A stretch of DNA of 64,000 nucleotides from an uncultured Lachnospiraceae bacterium. Lineage in GTDB: Bacteria; Bacillota; Clostridia; Lachnospirales; Lachnospiraceae. Location: NCBI GenBank assembly GCA_949948735.1, contig CATLGV010000005.1, positions 124,001 through 188,000 on the forward strand. The letters run 5' to 3'. Positions 19,106-28,700 of this stretch are shown in pieces (position 1 is the stretch's first letter; each line of letters opens with the position of its first letter). Both the position numbers and the translations under genes were made by a program. The notes beneath the pieces were generated by a model. That model was not told where the DNA came from and did not search any database. It saw only the letters and a program-made list of their open reading frames with translations.

Positions 19106-20206
19106 TTAATTGCTCAAGATATTCTGCTCAAGCTGGTCGAAATCATATGTATTCTGCGAAAAATTGTTAAACCTGTTTTTGGTGACAGAGGTGTCGTTTT
19201 TGGACCTGGCGCCATAGGCCTGCGCAGACTGCTTATGAGCGGCGTCCGCAAGCGCAATATCGGATTTGTGATGTACGCCGGCCTGGTACCATTTGCTCAG
19301 GATCCCGTCCGCGTATGCAAAGCGGTGAGAGTCCGTTGTCATCACGGTTTTGTCGCAGGCCTCCTGAATAACATCCAGCAAAAACCCATATTCCCTGGTC
19401 CATTTATTGATATATTCGAGCTCCTTGGGCGCCGGTACGGCGTTCTTGCCAAGGGACTTCATAATCGTGTAAACAATCTTGTCGTATTTGCGTGAGGCGC
19501 CCTGCGCGTCCCTGGGGGTAGTGATTCCCTGCTCATGCCATGAAAGCGCGACCTTCTCCATGTAGCGGAAATCCTTCTTGCCGCGTTCCACGCAGTGCTG
19601 CATCAGATAATCAATCAGGTCGGCGGAGAAGCCCAGCCTGTCATACAGAAAGAGAACCGTTTCCATATCGGAGCGGGTAAGCTGCCGTCCGACATACTGC
19701 TCCGCGACCATCAGAAGCTGAGCGGCTTCCTCGTTGCTCTTGAAGCGCTTCAGATCATCGAGGGAGTATTCCGGCCTTGCGGGCTTGTCCGCTTCATCCG
19801 GCATGGCGGTCCTGGGCGCGTCCGGCAGCTGCTCCTGTGCTGCGTCCGGCTGTCTGACAAAGGATAAAACAGGGGTAATCTGCGGCGCGGTTCTGGGCGC
19901 GTCCGACAGCTGCTCCAGAGAGCGTATCTGAATCCCCGACAGGTTATGCGCCGCGTCATAATCCAGCGACAGAAGCTGGCGCGCCTCCCAGTAGGTCAGT
20001 GCGCGCAGGACGTCCTTCTCCGTGTAATTGAATTTGTCGGCAATATCCGCAATGCTTGTCGGCAGGTTTGCGTTCAGCATGCGAATCAGGAATAGGTAAA
20101 TCTTGAGCTGTGCATCATTGGACTCCGCCATATATTCGTCGATAAATAAGTTGGGGACGGCAGTGTGCTCCTTGGGGACACTGCGGTAAATGTTGACACG
20201 ATTCAT
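19106..20206 (-). CDS. DnaD-like replication initiation/primosome protein
   Basis: A 366-residue protein with an N-terminal winged-helix region (YMAESNDAQLKIYLFLIRML, TSIADIADKFNYTEKDVLRAL) and two DnaB_2/DnaD C-terminal helical domains (~165-235 and ~245-315), the second with an altered YxxxI-type motif (FAYADGILSKWYQAGV). DnaD/DnaB of Firmicutes remodel origin DNA and recruit the helicase loader. The linker carries a short internal repeat: QLSDAPRTA then QLPDAPRTA. Being directly upstream of a DnaI-like loader supports the call. Its upstream region holds five DnaA boxes. Confidence 0.88.
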   Translation of the reverse strand: MNRVNIYRSVPKEHTAVPNLFIDEYMAESNDAQLKIYLFLIRMLNANLPTSIADIADKFNYTEKDVLRALTYWEARQLLSLDYDAAHNLSGIQIRSLEQLSDAPRTAPQITPVLSFVRQPDAAQEQLPDAPRTAMPDEADKPARPEYSLDDLKRFKSNEEAAQLLMVAEQYVGRQLTRSDMETVLFLYDRLGFSADLIDYLMQHCVERGKKDFRYMEKVALSWHEQGITTPRDAQGASRKYDKIVYTIMKSLGKNAVPAPKELEYINKWTREYGFLLDVIQEACDKTVMTTDSHRFAYADGILSKWYQAGVHHKSDIALADAAHKQSAQAYGARSKNDTSVTKNRFNNFSQNTYDFDQLEQNILSN

Positions 20207-20371
20207 GGTAACTCACCCGTTTTTTGTATTCCTCCGACCGGGAGGGCGATGAAACACCCCTCCCTGCAGGGTATTTGTATTGTAACATACCGGAGGAAAA
20301 AAGCAAGTCCCCGGCCCCCGCAGGCGCCGGCTGCAGCCGGAATTCCGGGAGTCTGTGGAAACGGTGGAAAG

Positions 20372-20523
20372 TGTGGATAACTGCGGCACAGAATGCCGGA
20401 GACGGGAAAAAGTACAGGCGTCGGTCAAAAAAAATCCGCGGGCGCCGATGTGGATGAAGGCAAAAAATATCCACATCCCTTCGGCCGGTTTGCGGCCGTA
20501 AAAAATGTGGATAATGTGGATAA
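20372..20523. promoter_or_regulatory. DnaA-box cluster 2 between dnaD-like gene and murC (intergenic 20207-20523)
   Basis: Perfect inverse boxes TGTGGATAA lie at 20372-20380, 20506-20514 and 20515-20523; the last two are adjacent and abut the murC stop codon. One-mismatch boxes lie at 20449-20457 (TGTGGATGA) and 20467-20475 (ATATCCACA, opposite strand). The remainder of the 317-bp gap is GC-rich, with no other gene seen. The position upstream of the dnaD-dnaI-prs operon suggests a DnaA-responsive control region. Confidence 0.72.
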
Positions 20524-21903
20524 TTAAATTCCGAGGAGATTTTCACCGATTTTTACAACATCTCCCGCCCCCATAGTTATCAACAAATCGCCGTCGATAC
20601 AATTTTCCAGCAAAAAATTTTCGACCTGGTCAAAGGTGCGCAGATACAGGCAGTCTTTTCCGAGATTTTGAATCTCCCGCTGTAAATCCGCAGAGGTGAT
20701 GCCGATGGTGTTCTTTTCGCGCGCGGCGTAAATATCCGTGAGAATAATCCGGTCGGCCGGCATGAGCGCTTTTGCGAAATCGTGCAGAAACGCTTTGGTT
20801 CTGGAATAGGTGTGGGGCTGGAATACACACCACAGTGTTTTGTGCGGATAGTTGGCGGCTGCCTTCAGGGTGGCCGTAATCTCGGTGGGATGATGTGCGT
20901 AATCGTCGAGAACGGTTACGCCGCCGACGGTTCCTTTCAGCTCAAAGCGCCTTTCGGTGCCGGAAAAATGAGAGAAGGCGTGCTGTACCACGGCCCGGTC
21001 GATGCCAAGGAGGTCGGACAGCGCAACGACGGACAGGGAATTCAGAATATTGTGTTCGCCGACGACGCCGAGACGGATAGTCCCGTCGGGTTTTCCGTTT
21101 TTCAGCAGGGTATATGTACCTTTACCCAGAGCGTCGTAGGATGCGTCCGTATAGCTGTAGTCGGCGCCGGCGTCCCTGCCGAAGGTCACAACGTTACAGT
21201 CCAGGCCGTCCGTCAGCTCGCGTATATTATCAATGCCGCTGTTTATAATAAGAAAACCGTCCGCCGGCAGCAGCTGCGCGAAGCGTCTGAAGGAATGGCG
21301 GATATCGTCAATGTCCTTGAAAAAGTCAAGATGATCCGCCTCGATATTCAGAATAATGCTGATTTTCGGGAAAAAGCTTAGGAAGGAATTGGTATATTCA
21401 CAGGCCTCCGTCACGAAATAGTCGGATTTTCCTACGCGGATATTTCCGCCGATGGATTTGAGGATGCCGCCGACAGACAGTGTCGGATCCATATTGGCTG
21501 CCAGAAGCACCTCGGAGAGCATGGAAGTGGTGGTGGTTTTCCCGTGCGTGCCGCTGACGGCAATCGGCATGGGATAATTTTTCATAATCTGGCCGAGGAG
21601 GCTGGCGCGCGTCATAAGGGGAACGGACTGCCGGACAGCCGCGGCATATTCGGGGTTATCCTGCGCAATCGCGGCGGTATAAACGACCAAATCAATATCC
21701 GGCGTAATATTGCAGTCCGCCTGGGGATAGTTTATCACAGCGCCCATGGCGGAAAGACGTTCCGTAATCGGGGAGCGCCGCGCATCAGAGCCGCTTACGG
21801 TAAAGCCCGCGCCGATAAGGATCTGCGCCAGACCGGACATGCTGATGCCGCCGATACCGATAAAGTGTACATGGATAGGTTTCTGAAAATTGATCTGATA
21901 CAT
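20524..21903 (-). CDS. murC: UDP-N-acetylmuramate--L-alanine ligase
   Basis: Cytoplasmic peptidoglycan enzyme that adds L-Ala to UDP-MurNAc using ATP. From the ATG at 21903 it has 459 residues, normal for MurC. The frame is open much further upstream but that part has no family similarity. Visible motifs: HFIGIGGISMSGLA (N-terminal UDP-binding), the ATP loop VSGTHGKTTTTSML, a central ligase core with NIEADHLDFF, and the C-terminal DDYAHHPTEI and VFQPHTYSRT. A ribosome-binding AAAGGA lies upstream. It is divergent from glgC and separated from the dnaD operon by the DnaA-box region. Confidence 0.97.
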   Translation of the reverse strand: MYQINFQKPIHVHFIGIGGISMSGLAQILIGAGFTVSGSDARRSPITERLSAMGAVINYPQADCNITPDIDLVVYTAAIAQDNPEYAAAVRQSVPLMTRASLLGQIMKNYPMPIAVSGTHGKTTTTSMLSEVLLAANMDPTLSVGGILKSIGGNIRVGKSDYFVTEACEYTNSFLSFFPKISIILNIEADHLDFFKDIDDIRHSFRRFAQLLPADGFLIINSGIDNIRELTDGLDCNVVTFGRDAGADYSYTDASYDALGKGTYTLLKNGKPDGTIRLGVVGEHNILNSLSVVALSDLLGIDRAVVQHAFSHFSGTERRFELKGTVGGVTVLDDYAHHPTEITATLKAAANYPHKTLWCVFQPHTYSRTKAFLHDFAKALMPADRIILTDIYAAREKNTIGITSADLQREIQNLGKDCLYLRTFDQVENFLLENCIDGDLLITMGAGDVVKIGENLLGI

Positions 21904-21942
21904 AGTGAGAAATAATTCCTTTCCGGATATTCTTTTACCTAC

Positions 21943-21971
21943 ATAATACACCCATGCGGCGGATTTTTCCA
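21943..21971 (-). promoter_or_regulatory. Candidate murC promoter (divergent murC/glgC gap 21904-22237)
   Basis: On the minus strand TGGAAA, 17 bp, TATTAT. The 334-bp gap also holds the glgC promoter; nothing else convincing is seen in it. Confidence 0.4.
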
Positions 21972-22173
21972 CATATAATTGAAATCCGCGCGGGGTATTG
22001 TGCAGATTATTGTGCGGGAGAGGGCTTTCGGAGGGGCTGTCGTGCAAAAAGAACAGGGCTTCCCGCGCAGATGGGACGCTATGGGAAAAAGTGACGATAT
22101 TCATTGTAAAAACCGTAATTTTTTGGGCAGATTGGTGGAAAAATTTACAAGATAACGGATTTAAATTGTTTCC

Positions 22174-22197
22174 TTTATCGGAATTGTATGTTATAAT
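22174..22197 (+). promoter_or_regulatory. glgC promoter with extended -10
   Basis: TGT directly followed by TATAAT at 22192-22197 forms an extended -10 (TGnTATAAT). The -35 (TTTCCT-like, about 17 bp upstream) is poor, as is common for extended -10 promoters. Confidence 0.55.
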
Positions 22198-22237
22198 GAA
22201 AAAAAGCGAATCGAATGACGCAGATAGAGGTGATGAC

Positions 22238-23506
22238 ATGGTTAAGAAAGAGATGATTGCCATGCTTCTGGCAGGCGGACAGGGCTCAAGATTGGGCGTC
22301 CTGACCTCCAAAATGGCGAAGCCGGCGGTTGCTTTCGGCGGAAAATACCGCATTATTGATTTTCCCCTGAGCAACTGCATTAACTCCGGCATCGACACCG
22401 TCGGTGTCCTGACACAGTATCAGCCCCTGAAGCTGAATACGCACATCGGCATCGGTATCCCGTGGGATTTGGACCGGAATATCGGCGGCGTGACGGTGCT
22501 TCCGCCTTATGAGAAGAGCGGGGAGAGCGAGTGGTATACGGGAACCGCCAACGCGATTTTCCAGAACCTTGAGTATATGGAGAATTATAATCCCGATTAT
22601 GTGCTGATTCTCTCGGGCGACCATATCTATAAGATGGATTATGAGGTGATGCTGGACTTCCACAAGGAAAGCGGCTCCGAGGTTACGATTGCGTCTATGC
22701 CCGTTCCCATAGAGGAGGCAAAGCGGTTTGGGATTGTCATCACGGACGAGAATAAAAAGATTTTGGATTTTGAGGAAAAGCCGGAGAATCCACGCAGTAA
22801 CCTTGCTTCGATGGGCATCTATATTTTTAACTGGAGGGTGCTTAAGGAAGCGCTGGTTTCAATGGCGGACCAGCCCAATCTGGACTTTGGAAAGCATGTG
22901 ATTCCGTACTGCCACGGGAAGGGGATGCCGATGTACTCCTATGAGTTTACCGGGTACTGGAAGGATGTGGGGACGCTCAGCTCTTACTGGGAAGCGAATA
23001 TGGAGCTGATTGACATTGTTCCGGAATTCAACCTCTACGAAGAGTATTGGAAGATCTACACCAAGAGCGAGGTGCTGCCGCCTCAGTATATTGCGGCGGA
23101 CAGCGTGATAGAGCGCTGCATTATCGGCGAGGGTACGGAGATTTACGGGAAGGTCTACAACTCCGTGATCGGATGCGGCGTCATCATAGAGGAAGGCACG
23201 GTGGTGCGTGATTCGATTATAATGAATCAGACAAAGATTGGCAGAAATTGCACGATAGACAAGGCCATTATCGATGAGGAGGTCGTGATTGGGGACTGCG
23301 TGGAGCTTGGCACGCTTCCTGAAAAGGAGAATGACACGAGACCGGATATCTATAACAGCGGTCTGGTTACGATTGGGGAACGGTCGGTCCTTCCGGGTCA
23401 TGTCAAGATTGGCAGGAATGCTGTAGTTTCAGGGGAAACGGACGCTGAGGATTATCCGAACGGCATTTTGGACAGTGGCGGGACATTGATAAAGGCGGGT
23501 GAGTGA
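22238..23506 (+). CDS. glgC: Glucose-1-phosphate adenylyltransferase
   Basis: Makes ADP-glucose from glucose 1-phosphate and ATP, the committing step of glycogen synthesis. The product has 422 residues. It contains the nucleotidyltransferase start [46 protein letters not shown], the substrate loop [15 protein letters not shown], and a C-terminal left-handed beta-helix of hexapeptide repeats ([18 protein letters not shown]). The start at 22238 is chosen because AGAGGTGA lies just ahead and the family begins here; the open frame continues upstream to 21998 without similarity. glgD follows almost without a gap. Confidence 0.97.
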   Translation: MVKKEMIAMLLAGGQGSRLGVLTSKMAKPAVAFGGKYRIIDFPLSNCINSGIDTVGVLTQYQPLKLNTHIGIGIPWDLDRNIGGVTVLPPYEKSGESEWYTGTANAIFQNLEYMENYNPDYVLILSGDHIYKMDYEVMLDFHKESGSEVTIASMPVPIEEAKRFGIVITDENKKILDFEEKPENPRSNLASMGIYIFNWRVLKEALVSMADQPNLDFGKHVIPYCHGKGMPMYSYEFTGYWKDVGTLSSYWEANMELIDIVPEFNLYEEYWKIYTKSEVLPPQYIAADSVIERCIIGEGTEIYGKVYNSVIGCGVIIEEGTVVRDSIIMNQTKIGRNCTIDKAIIDEEVVIGDCVELGTLPEKENDTRPDIYNSGLVTIGERSVLPGHVKIGRNAVVSGETDAEDYPNGILDSGGTLIKAGE

Positions 23507-23507
23507 T

Positions 23508-24626
23508 ATGAGAGCGTTAGGAATTGTCTTGGCAGGCGGAAACAGCAGGAGAATGGGGGAGCTTTCCCACAAAAGAGCGATTTCAGCCATGCCGATAGCG
23601 GGAAGCTACAGAAGCATTGATTTTGTGTTGAGTAATATGTCCAATTCGCATATTCAGAAGGTTGCGGTCATTACACAGTATAATTCAAGAAGTCTGCACG
23701 AGCATTTAAGCTCCTCGAAATGGTGGGATTTCGGGCGCAAGCAGGGAGGCCTGTACACGTTTACGCCGACCGTGACGCCCGATAACAGCAATTGGTACAG
23801 AGGCACGGCGGACAGCATCTACCAGAACCTTGTTTTTTTAAAGCGAAGCCACGAGCCGTATGTCGTGATCGCGACGGGGGACTGCGTTTACAAGCTCGAT
23901 TACAACAAAGTGCTCGAGTATCATATTGCGAAGAAGGCGGACATCACCATCGTGGTGAAGGACATGCCTGAGAACGCGGAAATTGACCGGTACGGCGTAG
24001 TGAAGATGAACGACGACTGCCGCATTGAGCAGTTTGAGGAAAAGCCGATGGTTGCCAAGTCAAGGACGGTGTCCTGCGGTATTTACGTTATCCGGCGCCG
24101 GCAGCTGATTGAGCTGATTGAGCGGAGCGCGGAGGAGGGCAGATACGACCTTGTTCAGGACATCCTGATACGTTATAAGGACCTGAAACGGATATATGGC
24201 TACAAGCTGGACTCCTACTGGCGCAATATTGCATCGGTTGAGGATTATTACGGCACGAATATGGATTTTCTCAGGCGGGATATCTGCGACTATTTTTTCA
24301 AACAATATCCGGACGTATATTCAAAGGTGGACGACTTGCCGCCGGCAAAATATAACCCGGGATCGCGGGTGCGCAACAGCCTGATTTCGAGCGGCTGCAT
24401 CATAAACGGGACTGTTGAGAATTCCGTCCTGTTTAAGGAGGTGTTCGTCGGCAATAACTGTACCATCAAGAATTCCATTATTCTAAACGATGTGTACCTA
24501 GGAGATAATACCCACATTGAAAACTGTATTGTTGAGAGCCGTGACACCATACGGGCCAACTCTCACCACGTAGGGGAGGCCGGCATTAAGGTGGTGGTAG
24601 AGAAGAATGAGCGATATGTATTATAA
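23508..24626 (+). CDS. glgD: Glucose-1-phosphate adenylyltransferase subunit GlgD
   Basis: Paralogue of GlgC found beside it in Firmicutes, thought to be a regulatory or weakly catalytic subunit of the GlgCD complex. The 372-residue product keeps the fold (GIVLAGGNSRRMGELSHKRA, IATGDCVYKLDY, QFEEKP, YWRNIASVEDYY, C-terminal hexapeptide repeats with NSLISSGCIINGTVENS). The G-rich loop reads GGNSRRM rather than GGQGSRL and the usual catalytic DH motif is GDCVYK, supporting a non-catalytic role. The ATG at 23508 is one base past the glgC stop; a GTG at 23499, inside glgC, is an alternative. Confidence 0.95.
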   Translation: MRALGIVLAGGNSRRMGELSHKRAISAMPIAGSYRSIDFVLSNMSNSHIQKVAVITQYNSRSLHEHLSSSKWWDFGRKQGGLYTFTPTVTPDNSNWYRGTADSIYQNLVFLKRSHEPYVVIATGDCVYKLDYNKVLEYHIAKKADITIVVKDMPENAEIDRYGVVKMNDDCRIEQFEEKPMVAKSRTVSCGIYVIRRRQLIELIERSAEEGRYDLVQDILIRYKDLKRIYGYKLDSYWRNIASVEDYYGTNMDFLRRDICDYFFKQYPDVYSKVDDLPPAKYNPGSRVRNSLISSGCIINGTVENSVLFKEVFVGNNCTIKNSIILNDVYLGDNTHIENCIVESRDTIRANSHHVGEAGIKVVVEKNERYVL

Positions 24627-24668
24627 AAAATATATAATATAATAAAAAACTGGAACGTATAAGGTAAG

Positions 24669-24718
24669 GAAGCATAGACTGGTTGTTCTTGATCTGATTT
24701 TCTTCGTGCTAATGCTTC
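24669..24718 (+). promoter_or_regulatory. Inverted repeat in the spoVG leader
   Basis: GAAGCAT at 24669-24675 and ATGCTTC at 24712-24718 can pair and would place the spoVG ribosome-binding site just after a stem. Function unknown. Confidence 0.3.
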
Positions 24719-24732
24719 AGAATGGAGGAAAA

Positions 24733-25008
24733 ATGAGAATTACAGATGTGCGTGTTCGCAAAATTACGAAAGAAGGCAAAATGAAGGCGGTCGTTTCAAT
24801 CACGCTTGACGACGAGTTTGTAGTACATGATATCAAGGTGATTGAAGGGGAAAAGGGACTTTTTATCGCCATGCCGAGTAAGAAGTCTGCAGATGGTGAG
24901 TACAGGGATATTGCGCATCCCATCAATTCTTCTACAAGGGAGATGCTTCAGCGGACAATCCTTGACTGCTATGAAAAGGCGCTTCTGGAACCGGATGAGG
25001 AGATTTAG
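24733..25008 (+). CDS. spoVG: Septation / stage V sporulation protein G, RNA/DNA-binding regulator
   Basis: Small 91-residue SpoVG, the normal length. It begins [11 protein letters not shown] and carries the conserved core [29 protein letters not shown] (split here by eye) and [10 protein letters not shown]. SpoVG binds nucleic acid and affects septation, sporulation and envelope or virulence gene expression in Firmicutes. The start is fixed by TGGAGGA ahead of the ATG at 24733. It stands before pth and mfd as in the B. subtilis spoVG...pth...mfd region, but with glmU, prs and ctc missing at this place. Confidence 0.97.
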   Translation: MRITDVRVRKITKEGKMKAVVSITLDDEFVVHDIKVIEGEKGLFIAMPSKKSADGEYRDIAHPINSSTREMLQRTILDCYEKALLEPDEEI

Positions 25009-25051
25009 GCAAACAACCAAATAATACTTGTTTATCAAAATGTGGGTCAGG

Positions 25052-25079
25052 GGGGCACCATGATATGGTGCCCCTTCTT
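25052..25079 (+). terminator. Terminator after spoVG
   Basis: Perfect 10-bp stem GGGGCACCAT / ATGGTGCCCC, 3-nt loop, then TTCTT. Confidence 0.82.
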
Positions 25080-25080
25080 A

Positions 25081-25112
25081 TGCACACGGGCACCCGGAGG
25101 AAAATGTCAGCA
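25081..25112 (+). repeat. Intergenic repeat copy A (33-nt element, see 61581)
   Basis: It starts with the 13-mer TGCACACGGGCAC, which recurs exactly at 61581, and continues with AGGAAA and ATGTC in both copies. Copy A lies just after a terminator and upstream of pth. Confidence 0.5.
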
Positions 25113-25125
25113 TGGAGGGACGGTA

Positions 25126-25698
25126 ATGGTTATTATTGCGGGACTTGGCAATCCCACAAAAGCGTATGAGAATACAAGGCACAATATCGGATTTATGGCA
25201 ATAGACGCGCTTTCGGACAAATATGACATTGGTGTCATGGAATGCAGGCACAAGTCGCTTATCGGAAAGGGGCAGATAAACGGCACAAAGGTAGTGCTGG
25301 TCAAGCCGTTGACTTATATGAATCTGAGCGGTGAGGCGATTCGCAGCGTCGTGGATTACTATAAGGCGGATGCGGCAAGCGAACTGATTGTTATATACGA
25401 CGACGTCAATCTGGATGTGGGACAGTTGCGCATACGCAAAAAGGGCAGCGCGGGCGGACATAACGGAATAAAAAATATTATTGCGCATCTTGGACAGGAT
25501 TCGTTTAATAGAATTAGAATAGGCGTGGGCGAAAAGCCCAGAGGCTATGATCTGGCGGACTATGTGCTGGGGCATTTCAGCAAGGAGGAGCTGGCCGTGA
25601 TGGCGGACAGCCTTGAGGCTGTGGACGGCGCGGTAAACCTGATGCTTCGGGGTGAAGTTGACGCCGCGATGAATGCGTATAACGCGAAAAAGGCATAA
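25126..25698 (+). CDS. pth: Peptidyl-tRNA hydrolase
   Basis: Releases peptides from prematurely dissociated peptidyl-tRNA, recycling tRNA. The product has 190 residues, normal for Pth. It shows GLGNPTKAYENTRHNIGFMAID (catalytic His in TRHN), KPLTYMNLSGEAI, the catalytic Asp region VIYDDVNLDVGQLRIRKKGSAGGHNGI, and FNRIRIGVGEKP. The start ATG at 25126 gives the family N-terminus and has GGAGGGA ahead; earlier in-frame codons back to 25042 lie in the terminator. It is followed 26 bp later by mfd. Confidence 0.97.
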   Translation: MVIIAGLGNPTKAYENTRHNIGFMAIDALSDKYDIGVMECRHKSLIGKGQINGTKVVLVKPLTYMNLSGEAIRSVVDYYKADAASELIVIYDDVNLDVGQLRIRKKGSAGGHNGIKNIIAHLGQDSFNRIRIGVGEKPRGYDLADYVLGHFSKEELAVMADSLEAVDGAVNLMLRGEVDAAMNAYNAKKA

Positions 25699-25724
25699 TC
25701 AGGGGGATAGGGAGGAGAACGAAG

Positions 25725-28700
25725 GTGAACACATTACTGACGCCGCTGAGGGAGCTTGGCGAATATGACAGACTGCTGGAAGCTCTTAAGAAAAACGGCG
25801 GGAGGGCAGGCGTGAGCGGCTGTGTCGATTCACAGAAGCTTCACATGATATTTGGCACGGACAGCGGCTTTGAAGTGAAGGTGATTGTGACCTATAGCGA
25901 TATGAAGGCGCGGGAGCTGCTTGACGACTGCCGGCTGTACTGCCGTGAATCCTATTTTTATCCCGCGAAGGACCTTATCTTTTATCAGGCCGATATTCAC
26001 GGAAACCAGCTTACCAAGGAACGGATTGCGGTGCTGCGCCGCATCCTGGAGGGCGGGCCGATCACGATTGTAACCACCTTTGCGGCGCTTATGGCGCATC
26101 AGCTTCCGCTGTCCGTCATCGAGGAGAACGTGCTTTGCATCGATAAGGAGCATGTGATCGAGGAGCAGGCGCTTGCGCGCAAGCTTGTCAATATGGGATA
26201 TGAAAAGACGTATCAGGTGGAAGCGCAGGGACAGTTTTCGATACGCGGCGGCATTATCGACATTTTTGATCTTACCGCGGAGAATCCCGTGCGCATAGAG
26301 CTGTGGGGGGACGAGGTGGAATCCATCCGTTCCTTTGATGTTCAAAGCCAGCGCTCGATAGAAGAGAATATGACACAGGTGTCGATTTATCCTGCGGCGG
26401 AGCTGGTGCTGACGCCGGATATTCTGGCGGAGGGGCTGCGCGCGATTCGGGAGGACTGTGCCGGTCAGGCGGCGGCATTCAGAAGGAATACCCGGCCGGA
26501 GGAGGCGCACCGCCTGGAGCGCGCCGTGCAGGAGCTGGAGGAGCAGGCCCTGCAGCTTCAATGCTATGGGAATCTGGAAAGCTATATGGGGTATTTCTAT
26601 GCGGATACGATGTCATTTGTCGATTTGTTCCGGAACAGGAGCTGCTGCTTTTATCTGGATGAGCCGATGCGCATTGAGGAGCATGCAAATGCCGTCGAGC
26701 TGGAGTTCCGCGAGAGCATGACCAGCAGAATGGAAAAGGGTTATCTTCTGCCGGGGCAGATGGAGCTGCTGTTTGGCGTGCAGGAGGTGATGGCGCGTCT
26801 GGAGAAAATGCGTCTGCTGGCGCTTTCTACAATGGAGTATAAGCGCTTTCCGATGAAGTTTGAGAATCGTTTTACGGTTGAGGCGAGAAATGTTTCTTCC
26901 TATAATAATAGTTTTCCGGAGCTGGTCAAGGATCTGAAGGATTATAAGCGGCGCGGTTACCGCGTGCTGCTGCTGTCGGCGTCCGCGACAAGGGCAAAGC
27001 GTCTTGCAAATGATCTGATGGAGGAGGGGCTGACGGCGTTTTATACGGAGAATCCCGACAGAGAGCTTCAGGCGGGCGAGATTATGACCTTCCACGGCAC
27101 GGTGCGCAAGGGCTTTGAATATCCGCTTTTGAAGCTGGTGGTAATCTCGGAGACTGATATTTTCGGTGCGCAGCAACGCAAAAAGAAAAAGCGGAAGACC
27201 TACGAGGGACAGAAGATACAGGATTTTTCCGACTTGAAGATAGGGGATTACGTTGTCCATGAAAACCACGGCCTCGGGATTTATCAGGGGATCGAGAAGG
27301 TAGAGGTTGAAAATGTCGTAAGGGACTATATTAAGATTGCCTACGGAAACGGCGGGAATCTCTATGTGCTGGCGACAGGACTGGACGTGATACAGAAATA
27401 TGCCTCCGCGGACGCGGCCAGAAGGCCGAAGCTGAATAATCTGGGGACGCAGGAGTGGGCGAAGACAAAGGCCAGAGTCAAAAGCGCCGTAAACGAGGTG
27501 GCGCGGGATCTGGTGGAGCTCTATGCGGCGCGCAGCCAGAAGCAGGGCTTTGTGTTTGGCAAGGACACGGTCTGGCAACAGGAGTTTGAGGAGATGTTCC
27601 CGTTCGAGGAGACGGACGACCAGCTGCTTGCGATTGAAGCGACCAAGCGGGATATGGAGAGTACGCGCATTATGGACCGGCTGATTTGCGGCGACGTCGG
27701 CTATGGGAAGACTGAGATTGCGATTCGCGCGGCCTTTAAGGCCGTGCAGGACGGAAAGCAGGTCGCCTATCTCGTGCCGACGACCATTCTTGCGCAGCAG
27801 CATTATAATACCTTTGTGCAGCGCATGAAGGATTTTCCGGTGCGGATAGAGATGCTGTCGCGGTTTCGGACGGCGGGAGAACAGAAAAAGACGGTTGAGG
27901 ATCTGCGCAGGGGACTGGTGGACATCGTCATCGGCACGCACCGCCTGTTGTCGCAGGATGTAAAATATAAGGACCTGGGGCTGCTGATTATTGATGAGGA
28001 GCAGCGGTTCGGCGTGCGGCATAAGGAGAAAATGAAGCAGGTAAAGGAGGAGGTGGATGTGCTTACCCTGACGGCAACGCCGATACCAAGGACGCTGCAT
28101 ATGAGCCTTGTGGGGATTCGCGATATGAGCGTGCTGGAGGAAGCGCCGGGGGAACGACAGCCGATACAGACCTATGTGATGGAGTACAACGAGGAGATGA
28201 TTCGGGAGGCGATTGTCCGTGAGCTTTCCAGAAACGGGCAGGTGTATTATGTGTACAACCGCGTCAACAATATAGCGGACATTACAAGCCAGATTGCGCG
28301 CCTGGTGCCGGAGGCCTCCGTCGCGTTTGCCCACGGGCAGATGAAGGAGCGGGAGCTGGAGAAGATTATGTTTGACTTTATCAGCGGCGATATCGATGTG
28401 CTGGTATCCACGACGATCATAGAGACCGGACTGGATATTTCAAATGTCAATACCATGATTATCCACGATTCGGACAATATGGGGCTTGCACAGCTGTATC
28501 AGCTGCGCGGCCGCGTGGGGCGGTCGAACAGGACGTCCTATGCGTTTCTGATGTACCGCAAGGACAAGATGCTCAAGGAAATCGCCGAGAAGCGTCTGCA
28601 GTCGATTAAGGAGTTTACGGATCTGGGGAGCGGCTTCAAGATTGCGATGCGGGATTTGGAGATTCGCGGAGCCGGCAATCTTCTGGGGGAGCGCCAGCAC

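Noticed and set aside
15512-20523. Chromosomal replication origin (oriC)
   Set aside because: DnaA boxes are present, but dnaA, dnaN and rpmH are not, no clear AT-rich unwinding element lies beside either cluster, and gene orientation does not diverge as expected.
26613-28334. 573-codon open frame opposite mfd
   Set aside because: Antisense shadow with no motif, and mfd is unmistakable.
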